The notes: generated by a model not told the origin, from the sequence alone. DNA of 64,000 nt from Pseudomonadota bacterium (GCA_021325135.1 JAJPHT010000016.1:22449-86448), one strand, 5' to 3'. Numbered from the stretch's first letter, positions 8,335 through 16,771 are shown. A program made the numbers and translations.

Positions 8335-9522
8335 TCACGTCTCGCCCTTGAGGATCCCCACCAGCTTCTCCTCCAGCACCCGAGCGGGGATATCGGGAAG
8401 CGAGATCAAAGTCGTCGTCCCGACGACGCCCTTGCCGCTGCGCTTGGTGTGGATGAAGCCCAGCGAGTCCAGGTCCTTCAAGAACGTCCAGAACTGCGTG
8501 TGCGCGCGGGCCTTCTCGCCGAACTCCTCGCACGCGAGGGCGTAGCGCTCCTCGGCCTCGCCGGTGGTGGCGAAGGCGGCGCCCTTCTTGAGGACGCGCG
8601 CGATGGCCAGGAGCGTGAGGGCCTTGTGCCGCTCCAGCTCCACGAGCTTGGTCTCTGTGACGAAGGGGTGGCTCTCGGCCGCCGCGGCGCGGATGTCCTC
8701 GGGCTCGACGTGGTCGCGGCTCGCGTCCTCCGCCAGCTGGCCCGACTTCTGGAGAAGCTCGATGGCGTAGCGCGCGTCGCCGTAGGGCGCGGCGGTGTCG
8801 GCGGCCAATTCCTCCAGGTCCTCGGGGAAGGCGTTCTTGTGGAACGCGAGGTCCACGCGCTGGTGGATGATGCCCTTCAGCTGCTCGGCGTCGTAGCGCT
8901 CCAGCGGGAGGACGCCCGTGCGCTTGAAGGTGGACTGCGCGGCCTCGTCCAGGAGCGTGCGCGCGTCCTGCTGCGAGACCATGATGAGGCTCACGCTGAA
9001 CTTCGCCTTGCCGCTCTCCTCGTTGAAGCGCGTGAGGTTGTAGATGAGGTCGCTCCCGCTCTTCTTGAGGAGGATGTCCACCTCGTCGAGGATGACGATG
9101 AGGTGCGCCTCGGCGCGCTCCAGACGCTTCTTGAGGATCTCCAGCATCTCGGCGTTGCTGAAGCCGCGGTCCGGGAAGCGCTCGTCGAAGTGCGTGAGGA
9201 TCTTCAGCAGCGCGGCGCCCTCGGTGCTGCGGCGGCGGCAGTTCACGTCGGTGTACTCGATGTTGACGCCCTGGCTGCGCGCGTGAGCCTTCAGGTCGCG
9301 GCAGAAGGCGCGGGAGAGCGCGGTCTTGCCGCTGCCCACGGGGCCCGTGACCAGGACGTGCTGGGCGGCGCCGCCCTGGAGCAGGGGGCGGAACTGGCGG
9401 GCGAGCTTGGCGATCTCCTCCTCGCGGCCCGGGAGCCGGTCGGGGACGTAGTCGTAGGAGAGCTTCCCGGCGTCCTTGAAGAGCGACGGGCCCTCCATCT
9501 CGCCCGCGATGATGTCGCGCAT
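8335..9522 (-). CDS. cdc6: Orc1/Cdc6 replication initiator
   Basis: A 395-residue AAA+ protein that recognises archaeal origins and loads MCM. Walker A is VTGPVGSGKTALSRAF near residue 60, Walker B is LIVILDEVDILL near 140, with the sensor region at SLIMVSQQD. A lid domain (PLERYDAEQLKGII, GDARYAIELL) is followed by a winged helix near 300-395. One difference from the usual copy is STFKRT at 212, where many have SRL. Length is typical of the family. Archaeal cdc6 genes often adjoin an origin; the 116 bases upstream are considered in the findings. Confidence 0.93.
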   Translation of the reverse strand: MRDIIAGEMEGPSLFKDAGKLSYDYVPDRLPGREEEIAKLARQFRPLLQGGAAQHVLVTGPVGSGKTALSRAFCRDLKAHARSQGVNIEYTDVNCRRRSTEGAALLKILTHFDERFPDRGFSNAEMLEILKKRLERAEAHLIVILDEVDILLKKSGSDLIYNLTRFNEESGKAKFSVSLIMVSQQDARTLLDEAAQSTFKRTGVLPLERYDAEQLKGIIHQRVDLAFHKNAFPEDLEELAADTAAPYGDARYAIELLQKSGQLAEDASRDHVEPEDIRAAAAESHPFVTETKLVELERHKALTLLAIARVLKKGAAFATTGEAEERYALACEEFGEKARAHTQFWTFLKDLDSLGFIHTKRSGKGVVGTTTLISLPDIPARVLEEKLVGILKGET

Positions 9523-9592
9523 ACCGCACCACGAACCCCCCGAACCGGAAGAACGTTTCGTAGTTTCGGAGCACGTGGATCGAAGGTGGAAG

Positions 9593-9617
9593 GCTCCCCC
9601 GATTCCCTCGGGGGAGC
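9593..9617 (-). terminator. Perfect hairpin after lipoprotein gene
   Basis: GCTCCCCCGA at 9593-9602 pairs exactly with TCGGGGGAGC at 9608-9617. It sits 22 bases beyond the stop of the minus-strand gene ending at 9639 and before cdc6. Confidence 0.6.
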
Positions 9618-9638
9618 ACTTTCAGGCTTCTGCGCGCC

Positions 9639-10877
9639 TCACCGGCGCCGGAGGGCCAGGGCGGCGAGGCCCAGGAGGCCCAGCACAAGGGCAAGGCCCG
9701 GGGCGGGGACGACGTAGGTGCCCGTCTTGAGGTCCTTGAGGACCGCCGTCGCGGGCTCCTGGCCGGAGCCGGTCTGGACGAGGAGCGTGTCGCCCTTGGA
9801 GACCTTGCCGTCGCCGTCCTTGTCGGTGAAGGTCAGCGTGACGCCGCCCTGGGTCTTGTGGCCCTCGGAGAGGGTCATGCTCCACAGGGTGGGCTGCGCG
9901 CCGAAGCTCATGGAGTCCGCGCTGCCGGAGCCGGCGCCGCTCGCGTCCTTGACCTCCACGGAGACCTCCGAGAGGGGGATGCCGCCGCTGCTCTCGAAGG
10001 TCCACGTGACGTTGGAGGGCTGGTCGCCGCTGCCGCTGGAGAAGGGGAGCTTGTCGCTGGTGTAGCGCAGGCCCACCGCGCGGGTCACGGACTCGGGGAC
10101 CTGGAGCGCGAGCTCGCCGTTGTAGTAGAAGTCGATCTGCGTCGTGGCGCCCGAGAAGGGGTCCGCCGCGGCGCCGCTGCCGCTCTCCTTGGGGAGGGTG
10201 GTCTCCAGGTGGCAGAGGCGCGGGGGCTGCGAGTTGAGCACGTCCGCGGTGGCGTTGGTGGGCTGGCCCTGCTCCTTGGCGGAGAAGACGACGCGCACCG
10301 CGGCCTGGCCGTGGCAGGTGGTGGGCTCGGCGCTCACGACGCTGACGTTGCTGCCCTGGAAGGCGCCCACGACGTCGGTGGGGCTGAGGAACTGGCCGAA
10401 GGGGCTCTTCTCGGGGCTGGGCACCATGCTGCTGCCCTGGCCCGACTCGTTGGCGGGCGGGAAGACGAACGCCGTGCCGTTGGCGAGGTAGAGGCTCCCC
10501 TCCTTCGTGGTGTAGATGCTGAAGCCGCTCTTGAGGAAGGCCGCGGCCTCGGCGTTGCCCTGGGACTGCGCCGCGAGGGCCTGCGGGTCGCCGCGAAGCT
10601 CCACGTAGCTCGTCTTCGTGGAGTTGTCGAAGGTCGCGTTGAACGTGATGATCTTGTTCGCGCCGGAGAGGACGCTGGCCGACATGGCGAACTGCTGGGG
10701 GATGCCGGCGGCCGCCGCGTCCAGGAGCGCCTTGCCGCCCGCGGGCGTAAGCTGGTCCGCGCTGGGCGTCGAGGCCGTGGGGGTCGTGTTGCTGGCGTTG
10801 TTGCCGGCGCAGCCGGCAAGGACCATGCCCAGGCCCACGACGATGAGGAGAAGCGTGCGCGACGTCAGTCGTTCCAC
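9639..10877 (-). CDS. Lipoprotein with C-terminal PGF-like anchor
   Basis: A 412-residue envelope protein. A lipobox (GMVLAGC) ends at Cys 23, followed by a Thr/Asn-rich linker. The ectodomain carries Cys pairs and a calcium-loop pattern DKDGDGKVSKGD near residue 365. The C-terminus is a PAPG motif, a hydrophobic helix and RRR, the arrangement of archaeosortase-type sorting signals. Having a lipobox and a C-terminal anchor together is unusual. Start is GTG 10877, before a Leu/Val-rich signal peptide. Downstream of fni on the same strand; function unknown. Confidence 0.8.
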   Translation of the reverse strand: MERLTSRTLLLIVVGLGMVLAGCAGNNASNTTPTASTPSADQLTPAGGKALLDAAAAGIPQQFAMSASVLSGANKIITFNATFDNSTKTSYVELRGDPQALAAQSQGNAEAAAFLKSGFSIYTTKEGSLYLANGTAFVFPPANESGQGSSMVPSPEKSPFGQFLSPTDVVGAFQGSNVSVVSAEPTTCHGQAAVRVVFSAKEQGQPTNATADVLNSQPPRLCHLETTLPKESGSGAAADPFSGATTQIDFYYNGELALQVPESVTRAVGLRYTSDKLPFSSGSGDQPSNVTWTFESSGGIPLSEVSVEVKDASGAGSGSADSMSFGAQPTLWSMTLSEGHKTQGGVTLTFTDKDGDGKVSKGDTLLVQTGSGQEPATAVLKDLKTGTYVVPAPGLALVLGLLGLAALALRRR

Positions 10878-10937
10878 CGGGGTCGCCGAGGGGGACCCCT
10901 GGGTTTGTAGCTTGCGGATTCCCTGTTGAATGCCGGC

Positions 10938-12047
10938 TCAGGCGCGCCCGCGGCCGGCCAGCGCGGCGGGGTCGTGCCCCAGATCCGCGAGGCGCTGGCG
11001 CGTGGCGCCCTCCACGAGGAGCGGCCGGCGCGCGAGGTCCGAGGCGCGCGCGGAGCCGGTGAGGAAGCACGCCGTCCTCAATTCCAATTCCACCTGCCCC
11101 GCGAACGCGATGGCGTCCTTGGCGGAGCGGTTCGCGGCGTGGAGGAACGCGCTGGCGAAGCCCGCGAGCGTCGCGCCCAGGGCCAGCGCGCGCGCCGCGT
11201 CGAGCCCGCTGCGCAGGCCCCCCGTGGCGACCACCGGCAATCCCACCTGCGCTTCCAGCACGGAGACCGGGGTGGGGATGCCCCAGTCGCGGTAGAGCGC
11301 GCCGAGGCGCTCGCGGTCCGCGCGCCCTTCGGCCGCGGCGCGGAACGTCTCCACCGCCGCGAACGTCGTGCCCGAGAGCCCGCCCACGTCCAGCGCCGCG
11401 ACGCCGCACGCCTTGAGCGCGGAGGCCGTGCCGCGCGCCATGCCCGCGCCGGTCTCCTTGGCGATGACGGGGACGCCCAGGTCCTTGGAGAGGTCGCGGA
11501 TGGCGTCGCGCACGCCGCGGCTGCGCAGGTCCCCCTCGGGCTGCACCGTCTCCTGGAGCGGGTTGAGGTGGACGATGAGCGCGTCGGCGTCGAGCATCTT
11601 CACCAGCTCGTCGATCTGGGCGCGGGTGAGCGGCCCCTTCTTGGCCTGCGGCACCAGCTGGGGCGCGCCGATGTTCGCGCACACGAAGGGCACGGAGTGG
11701 TCGCGCACGACGGCGAAGCTGCGCCGCGCCTCCGGTGATAGCAAAGCGGCGCGCTGGGAGCCCACGCCCATGGCGAGCCCGCGTGCAGCGGCTGCGGCGG
11801 CGAGGTTGCCGTTGATGCGCTCCGCGTCGGGGTAGCCCCCCGTCATGCTGGCGATCATCACGGGCGCGCCCAGGTCCGCGCCCAGGAAGCGCGTGCGCAG
11901 GTCGACGCCCTCCAGGTCCACGTCGGGCGCGGCCTCGTGGAGCAGGCGCACGTCGTCCCAGGCGTTCTCCCGCGCGCGCACGTCCTGGCCCAGGATGATG
12001 TCGACGTGCTCCTGCTTGCGGCTGCGGGTCTGCTCGGGCTCGCCCAT
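10938..12047 (-). CDS. fni: Type 2 isopentenyl-diphosphate isomerase (FMN-dependent)
   Basis: A 369-residue cytosolic TIM-barrel flavoenzyme that interconverts IPP and DMAPP. It shows the N-terminal RKQEHVDI, SMTGGYPDA, MGVGSQRAA, ANIGAPQL, and the catalytic HLNPLQE block with Gln and Glu. It also has IAKETGAGM, DVGGLSGTTFAAVE and the phosphate/FMN site ATGGLRSGLDAARALALGA. It is full length for the family. ATG 12047 is preferred to a TTG two codons earlier. It is the last isoprenoid gene of the mvk-ipk-fni run on this strand. Confidence 0.95.
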   Translation of the reverse strand: MGEPEQTRSRKQEHVDIILGQDVRARENAWDDVRLLHEAAPDVDLEGVDLRTRFLGADLGAPVMIASMTGGYPDAERINGNLAAAAAARGLAMGVGSQRAALLSPEARRSFAVVRDHSVPFVCANIGAPQLVPQAKKGPLTRAQIDELVKMLDADALIVHLNPLQETVQPEGDLRSRGVRDAIRDLSKDLGVPVIAKETGAGMARGTASALKACGVAALDVGGLSGTTFAAVETFRAAAEGRADRERLGALYRDWGIPTPVSVLEAQVGLPVVATGGLRSGLDAARALALGATLAGFASAFLHAANRSAKDAIAFAGQVELELRTACFLTGSARASDLARRPLLVEGATRQRLADLGHDPAALAGRGRA

Positions 12048-12077
12048 GCGCAAGGCCCGGAGGCGGGGCGCCGCGCT

Positions 12078-12545
12078 TCAACGTGCCTGTCCCGCCGCGG
12101 CGGCGCGCCGGCCCCAAAGGCGCCGCGCGTCGTCCGCGAGGACCCACGCCAGGAGCGCCAGCGCGACGAGGGGGAAGAACGCCTCCGTGGTCGTCGCGGC
12201 CACGACGCGCTGGCGCGGCGGCCCGTCCCACGCCGCCATGGAGCCCAGGAGGAGAAGCTGCGCCGCGAGCGTCACGACGCGCCCCGCGCGGGGGGCGAGC
12301 GCGAGCGTGGCCAGCGACGCGACGCTGGGGAGCGCGACCAGAAGGAGGGCCATGAGCGCGATGAGCGCGGGCAGGACGAAGAGGAGCCCGATGACCGTGG
12401 CCGCAAGGAAGGACAGCAGGCCCAGCGCGCCGACCGCCGGCGCGAGGAAGACGGCCGCCTCGGCGAGCAAGAAGATCAGCAGGGCGCGCTCGGAAAGAGG
12501 GCGCTCGCGGTGGAGCCTCCGGCGCAGCCAGCCTCGCACGGCCAC
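12078..12545 (-). CDS. Hypothetical four-helix membrane protein
   Basis: A 155-residue protein with a basic N-terminus (RGWLRRRLHRER), four Leu/Ala-rich helices and a basic tail. It begins at GTG 12545, 45 bases after the isopentenyl phosphate kinase stop, and ends 31 bases before fni, so it is likely co-transcribed with the isoprenoid genes. No family recognised; a link to isoprenoid or lipid metabolism is suggested only by position. Confidence 0.65.
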   Translation of the reverse strand: MAVRGWLRRRLHRERPLSERALLIFLLAEAAVFLAPAVGALGLLSFLAATVIGLLFVLPALIALMALLLVALPSVASLATLALAPRAGRVVTLAAQLLLLGSMAAWDGPPRQRVVAATTTEAFFPLVALALLAWVLADDARRLWGRRAAAAGQAR

Positions 12546-12589
12546 CCAGCCGAAGGCGGGGAGATGAGCGCTTGGTGCCGACTCTCAGA

Positions 12590-13339
12590 TCAAGAAAGGA
12601 CGACGGTCCCCACCGTGGGCTTCCCCGCCAGCGTGTCGGCGAGCCTTCCGGGAACGGCGCCGTTGACCACGTGGACCTCGACGCCCGCCTTGGCGACCTC
12701 GCGCGCCCGCGCGAGCTTGCCCGCCATGCCCCCCGTGACGTCGTGCCCCCGCGCGTGGCCGCCGCCCACGTGGTCGTGGGGCCCGACGCGGGGCAGGAGC
12801 GCGCCGTCGGGCCAGCGGTCGTAGATGCCGTCCACGTCGGTCACGAACACGGCGCGCTCGGGGCGCAGCGCGCGCGCCAGCTCGGCCATGATGACGTCGC
12901 CGCTGAGGATGCCCCAGCCGCGGGAGGCGTCCAGCGCGCCGTCCCCTGATAGCACGGGCACGAAGCCCGCGGCCAGCGTGTCCGCCACCGGCGCGTGCGC
13001 GAAGGAGAGGAGCCGCCCCGAGTCCAGCCGCGCCAGGTCATACGTCGAGTGCGTGATGGCGGGGAGCCCCGCGTCGCGCAGCGCCTCGGAGACGAGCACC
13101 GACAGCTCGCGCACGTCGGCGTGGACCTGCGCGAACGCCGCGTCGCGGCGCGCGTCCCGGTCGCGCCCCTCCGCGAGGCGGAACTCCTTCGCCAGGACGT
13201 GGCCGTAGGAGCCCGCGCCGTGGACGACGACCAGCGGACCGGGCGCGGCGCGAAGCTCCTGCGCGAGGCGCGAGAGGTCCTCCAGGCGCGGCGCGCGGTA
13301 CGTTGCCTTGTCGGTGATGACGCTGCCGCCCAGCTTCAC
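12590..13339 (-). CDS. Isopentenyl phosphate kinase
   Basis: A 249-residue amino-acid-kinase-fold enzyme that phosphorylates isopentenyl phosphate to IPP in the archaeal mevalonate pathway variants. Visible motifs are KLGGSVITDK at the start, VVVHGAGSYGH with the diagnostic His, LSGD, VFVTDVDGIYD and VTGGMAGKLARA. The start is GTG 13339, overlapping the mevalonate kinase stop by four bases (GTGA). The long open frame upstream belongs to the antisense or other frames and not to this protein. Confidence 0.92.
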   Translation of the reverse strand: MKLGGSVITDKATYRAPRLEDLSRLAQELRAAPGPLVVVHGAGSYGHVLAKEFRLAEGRDRDARRDAAFAQVHADVRELSVLVSEALRDAGLPAITHSTYDLARLDSGRLLSFAHAPVADTLAAGFVPVLSGDGALDASRGWGILSGDVIMAELARALRPERAVFVTDVDGIYDRWPDGALLPRVGPHDHVGGGHARGHDVTGGMAGKLARAREVAKAGVEVHVVNGAVPGRLADTLAGKPTVGTVVLS

Positions 13340-14280
13340 AAGGTGGACGCGCTCACCCCCGGGCCGCCAAGCTGCACGACGAGCGGGTGCCCGCCGCGCT
13401 TCGCGATGGCCGCGGCGCACGCCTCGGGCTCGTCGGTCAAGGCGATCATGCTCCCGCCGCCACCGGAGCCCGTGAGCTTCGCGCCGTAGGCGTGCTGCCG
13501 CGCGGCGTTGCACAGGTCGTCGAGCTTGGGCGTGGAGACGCCCAGGATGGTGAGGAGGTCGTGGGCCTCGTCCATGGCGACGCCCAGAGCCAGCTTCTCG
13601 CGGTCCTGGATCAGCTCCACCGCCTGGCGGCTGATCTTGCCCAGGTCGCGGATGACCTCCCGCGCGAAGCCCGTCTTCTTGACGAAGCGGCCCACCTTGG
13701 CCACCTCGTCCATGGTGCGCCCGCGCTGGAGGGAGTTCCCGATGACCAGCGTGAGGGGGGGGATGTCGATGTGATGCAGGTACCAGCGGCGCTCCCCGCG
13801 CTGGATGTCCCACAGGAAGCCCGGGCCCTTCTCCTTGTCCACGAGGACCGCGTGCCCGTGGGTGACGGTGCTGGTGTCGGTGGGGCTCCCGCGGCCGCGC
13901 TGGGCGCTGACCTCCGCGGCGTAGGCCTCCCGGGCGCAACGCTCCTCCCCAAGCTGCCCCTGCAGCTGCAGGAGGGCGGCCGTCGTGGCGACGGAGAGGG
14001 CGGCGCTGCTGCCCAGGCCCGAGGCGCTGGGGACGCGGCTGTCGGTGCGCACGTCCAGGGGCGGCCCCCCCTTCCAGAGGTTCTCGATGGCGTCCTTGAT
14101 GTACGCGTGGTGGTAGGGCGCGAGGGGCTGCCCATTGACCCGGTGCTGGTCCCCCGCTTCCCTCACGGTGACCTCGGTGCGCAGGCTCAGCGCCACGGCC
14201 ACGGCCGGCTCGCCGTAGACGACCGCGTGCTCCCCGAAGAGGATCACCTTCCCGGGGGCCGAGGCCCGCGCGCCCGCCAT
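13336..14280 (-). CDS. mvk: Mevalonate kinase
   Basis: A 314-residue GHMP kinase that phosphorylates mevalonate at position 5. GHMP motif 1 is at the N-terminus (GKVILFGEHAVVYG), motif 2 is PSASGLGSSAALSVA near residue 90, with SPTDTSTVT for the catalytic Asp region and motif 3 KLTGSGGGGSMIAL near 280. It is first in a minus-strand operon with ipk. ATG 14280 has a TATA-like box at the leaderless distance. Confidence 0.93.
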   Translation of the reverse strand: MAGARASAPGKVILFGEHAVVYGEPAVAVALSLRTEVTVREAGDQHRVNGQPLAPYHHAYIKDAIENLWKGGPPLDVRTDSRVPSASGLGSSAALSVATTAALLQLQGQLGEERCAREAYAAEVSAQRGRGSPTDTSTVTHGHAVLVDKEKGPGFLWDIQRGERRWYLHHIDIPPLTLVIGNSLQRGRTMDEVAKVGRFVKKTGFAREVIRDLGKISRQAVELIQDREKLALGVAMDEAHDLLTILGVSTPKLDDLCNAARQHAYGAKLTGSGGGGSMIALTDEPEACAAAIAKRGGHPLVVQLGGPGVSASTL

Positions 14281-14305
14281 GCGTCGCGGGCAACAGGACC
14301 GAGCC

Positions 14306-14313
14306 GGATAAGG
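14306..14313 (-). promoter_or_regulatory. TATA-like box CCTTATCC for mvk operon
   Basis: Centred about 29 bases before ATG 14280 on the minus strand, as expected for a leaderless archaeal transcript of the isoprenoid operon. Confidence 0.55.
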
Positions 14314-14385
14314 GCACCGAAGGGCGCGGCAGGGCGCTGGCCTCGGCAGACTGACGGGGAACCGCCGGCACGGCCCAGAGAAACT

Positions 14386-14393
14386 GACTTACC
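14386..14393 (+). promoter_or_regulatory. TATA-like box GACTTACC
   Basis: Centred about 28 bases before ATG 14418; divergent from the mvk promoter in a 137-base intergenic region. Confidence 0.45.
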
Positions 14394-14417
14394 GACCAAC
14401 GGACAACACCTTCGGGC

Positions 14418-14660
14418 ATGGCCGACCCGGTCCGAGCCCTGCCTGACGCCCTGTTGGGCCTCGCGCCCACTCGTGGAACCGTCTGCCCCCGATGCGGGTC
14501 GCCCACCAGCGCGCTTGCCAACGGCCGGGGTCGGCTGGACATCTGCGCGCGCTGCGGGACCTTCGACATGACGACGCCCGAAGGGCTCACCCTCTTCTCC
14601 CTGAAGGGCCTCGAGCTGCCCCGCGCCGTCCTGAAGCTGAAGGCGGCGGACGAGCCTTAG
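14418..14660 (+). CDS. Small zinc-ribbon protein
   Basis: An 80-residue protein with two CxxC knuckles (CPRCGSP and CARCGTF, 16 residues apart) forming a four-Cys zinc ribbon near residues 23-47, then a short C-terminal helix. It ends convergently inside the stop of the methyltransferase gene (four shared bases). Partner and function are unknown; small archaeal zinc ribbons often act as nucleic-acid or complex adaptors. Confidence 0.75.
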   Translation: MADPVRALPDALLGLAPTRGTVCPRCGSPTSALANGRGRLDICARCGTFDMTTPEGLTLFSLKGLELPRAVLKLKAADEP

Positions 14661-15457
14661 CTCTCCTTCTCGGTGTCCTCGTCCTTGAGTGAGCCGTCCC
14701 CCACGCCGGGCGGCGGCCAGGCGTCCAGGCCGCGCAGCGCACGGCCCAGCGTGCCCATCACGCGGTGGTACTCCCAGGCGGTGATCCCGGCGCGGCCCAT
14801 GAGGCGGCGGAACATCTGGTCCCCCTGCTCGACGCGGTGCGGCTGGAAGCCCACCACCTCGTTCATGTGCCGCCACGTCGCGAAGAGGACCTCCTTCTCG
14901 TGGGGCTTCGCCATGGAGACGTAGGGCGTGGGCGGGTGCGCGTCGCGCTGGATCTCGTAGAGCGCCACCGCCACGGCGTGGCTGAGGTTCATGCTGCGGT
15001 ACTGCTGCCGCGTCGGGATGGAGCAGAGCAGGTCGCACGTCTCCACGTCCTCGTTGGAGAGGCCGAAGTCCTCGCGCCCGAAGACGAGCCCCACGCGCCC
15101 GCCCATGGTGGAGAGGCGCTGCGCGACGTCCTCCAGCCCTTCGGACATGCGGCGGTGCGCCTTGTTGATGGTGGAGATTCGCGACGCGAAGCCCACCAGC
15201 ACGTCGAACTCCTTCTTGGCCTCGGCGAGCGTGGGGAAGCGGCGCGCCCTGTCCAGCACGCCGCGGGCGTGGACGGCGCGCTCCCGCGTCTCCTCGTTCA
15301 TGGCGAAGGCGTTCACCAGCACGAGGTCCGAGACGCCGAAGTTCAGCATGCAGCGCGCGACGTGCCCGACGTTCCCGCCGTACTGGGGCTCGACGAGGAC
15401 CACCGAGAACCGCGACTCCGGCAAGGGGTCGTCCGGCCGCGGGTTCGTGTTGTTCAC
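14657..15457 (-). CDS. TrmJ-like SPOUT RNA methyltransferase
   Basis: A 266-residue member of the SpoU/TrmH superfamily. It has FSVVLVEPQYGGNVGHVAR at residues 17-35, LVFGREDFGLSNEDV near 123, and CSIPTRQQYRSMNLSHAVAVALYE near 145-168, the trefoil-knot AdoMet site. These match TrmJ, which 2'-O-methylates tRNA position 32. The C-terminal ~90 residues are helical as in TrmJ. Start is GTG 15457; exact RNA target is inferred from the family. Confidence 0.85.
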   Translation of the reverse strand: MNNTNPRPDDPLPESRFSVVLVEPQYGGNVGHVARCMLNFGVSDLVLVNAFAMNEETRERAVHARGVLDRARRFPTLAEAKKEFDVLVGFASRISTINKAHRRMSEGLEDVAQRLSTMGGRVGLVFGREDFGLSNEDVETCDLLCSIPTRQQYRSMNLSHAVAVALYEIQRDAHPPTPYVSMAKPHEKEVLFATWRHMNEVVGFQPHRVEQGDQMFRRLMGRAGITAWEYHRVMGTLGRALRGLDAWPPPGVGDGSLKDEDTEKES

Positions 15458-15574
15458 GCGGCGCGCGATGGGGGGTGCCCTTCTTGGAGGCTTCGGGGCC
15501 TGCGGGGAGGCGCCGGGCTGGCGGCGCAGAGATGGAGACGCAAGAAAAGGGGCGCTCGAAGAAGGGCGAGGGGC

Positions 15575-15973
15575 TCACGCGGAGCGCTTGGAGGTGGCGC
15601 CGAACTCGCTCTCCTTCTTGGAGATGCGGTCGCCGAACTTGTCGGGCAGGCGGCGGGCCAGGTCCTCCAGGTCCTTGCGGCGGCTGCTGAACTCGCTGCG
15701 CTTGGGCGTGTCCAGGAGCTTCTCGAAGCGGCGGCGCAGGACGAGCTGCTCGCCGAAGTAGAAGCCGCCCATGATCAGCAGGATGGGGCCGCCGATGAAG
15801 AGGATGAGGTTGTAGTTGCCCTCGGGGCGCTCGACGAGGCTCTTGTAGCTCGCCAGCAGGTCGGGCGTGGGCTGGACGAAGCTGTAGACCCAGCTGATGA
15901 CCGTGAGGATGAGCCCGATGATCGCCAGGACCAGCCCGATCTCCAGCAGGTGGTTCTTCGTCCACTTCGCCAT
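15575..15973 (-). CDS. Small two-helix membrane protein
   Basis: A 132-residue protein. One membrane helix lies near residues 9-29 (LEIGLVLAIIGLILTVISW), a second near 54-75 (LILFIGGPILLIMGGFYFG), and the C-terminal half is charged and helical (RRRFEKLLD..RRKDLEDLARRL). ATG 15973 begins the conserved-looking part and has an AAGG site upstream; longer in-frame starts add Pro/Arg-rich sequence that overlaps the promoter. No family recognised. Confidence 0.7.
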   Translation of the reverse strand: MAKWTKNHLLEIGLVLAIIGLILTVISWVYSFVQPTPDLLASYKSLVERPEGNYNLILFIGGPILLIMGGFYFGEQLVLRRRFEKLLDTPKRSEFSSRRKDLEDLARRLPDKFGDRISKKESEFGATSKRSA

Positions 15974-16007
15974 GTTGCCAACCTTGGGCGCCGCAGCGGG
16001 CGCGGGC

Positions 16008-16016
16008 CATTTAAAC
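16008..16016 (-). promoter_or_regulatory. TATA-like box GTTTAAATG
   Basis: Centred about 39 bases before ATG 15973, giving a leader of about 13 bases. Confidence 0.5.
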
Positions 16017-16069
16017 ATTCGGGGCGGCCGCTCCGACGGGCCTGCCCTCTGCCGGTCCTGCTCCTCGAT

Positions 16070-16139
16070 GCAACCCGAACCCACGAACCACCGGACCAGA
16101 GCAAGACCCGTGGTCCGGTGGTTCGTGGGTTCGGGTTGC
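16070..16139. repeat. Perfect 29-bp inverted repeat
   Basis: The arm at 16070-16098 (starting GCAACCCGAACCC) is the exact reverse complement of 16111-16139, with a 12-base loop. It lies between divergent genes, upstream of both promoters. A single copy in the window. Confidence 0.9.
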
Positions 16140-16183
16140 TTCTGGGAGCGGGGCCAGGGAGCCCCGGTTTCAACTTCGCAGCC

Positions 16184-16192
16184 TTCTTAACC
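16184..16192 (+). promoter_or_regulatory. TATA-like box TTCTTAACC
   Basis: Centred about 38 bases before ATG 16226 and downstream of the 29-bp inverted repeat. Confidence 0.4.
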
Positions 16193-16225
16193 CTCCGCCC
16201 GCCATTTCCGGGCCGGGATGCATCC

Positions 16226-16549
16226 ATGACGCTCAGCATCGAGGAACTCTGGGTCAAGGCGGCCGTCGAGCACCGCTGCGTGTACATCTCGTACAAGAAC
16301 CCCGAGACGCGGCTCGTCTACAACAACCGCAACATCCGTCCGGAAATCGTGACCCAGGACGAGAGCGGCAACGTCACGCTCTGGGGCTTCCTGGACCACA
16401 ACCCCTTCGTGGGCCTCAAGGCGTTCAGCCCCAAGTACTTCCAGAACGCGCGCCTCACCAACGACGGCTTCAAGCCCCAGCCCAACTCGCGCTGGCAGGA
16501 GCTCGTCCCCATCTACGACCAGATGGGCCTGAAGGTCAAGGACTCCTGA
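16226..16549 (+). CDS. Small WYL-like domain protein
   Basis: A 107-residue soluble protein. HRCVYISYKNP.., NIRPEIVTQDESGNVTLWGFLDH and AFSPKYFQNARLT have the alternating pattern of a WYL-like small-molecule or nucleic-acid sensor domain, but without a fused helix-turn-helix; the assignment is tentative. It is flanked by two unrelated long perfect inverted repeats (16070-16139 and 16631-16743). ATG 16226 is preferred; an ATG at 16218 is out of frame. Confidence 0.75.
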   Translation: MTLSIEELWVKAAVEHRCVYISYKNPETRLVYNNRNIRPEIVTQDESGNVTLWGFLDHNPFVGLKAFSPKYFQNARLTNDGFKPQPNSRWQELVPIYDQMGLKVKDS

Positions 16550-16630
16550 GGCCTCTCTTCTTCCTGGGCTCTCCCGCGGCCCGCCCCTGTCGGATGCCCC
16601 CAGCGTCGGCTCCGCGCGTCTCTCGCTTTC

Positions 16631-16743
16631 GTCACCACTTGACGCGACGACGCCACGGCGCCACGACGCGACGGACGAGGGAAACCCCTGTTTCTCCGGT
16701 CGTCGCGTCGTGGCGCCGTGGCGTCGTCGCGTCAAGTGGTGAC
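16631..16743. repeat. Perfect 43-bp inverted repeat
   Basis: The arm 16631-16673 (starting GTCACCACTTGACGCGACGA) is the exact reverse complement of 16701-16743. The 27-base loop contains a further small stem, GAAAC/GTTTC. It sits between convergent genes, 81 bases after the WYL-like gene and 28 before the protease stop. Confidence 0.92.
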
Positions 16744-16771
16744 AGAAGACGAGAGCTACCTCAGGGAGGCG

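Noticed and set aside
11078..11094. Apparent enrichment of CAATTC/GAATTG
   Set aside because: About 10 sites by eye against about 8 expected for this composition, so not notable, unlike GATATC.
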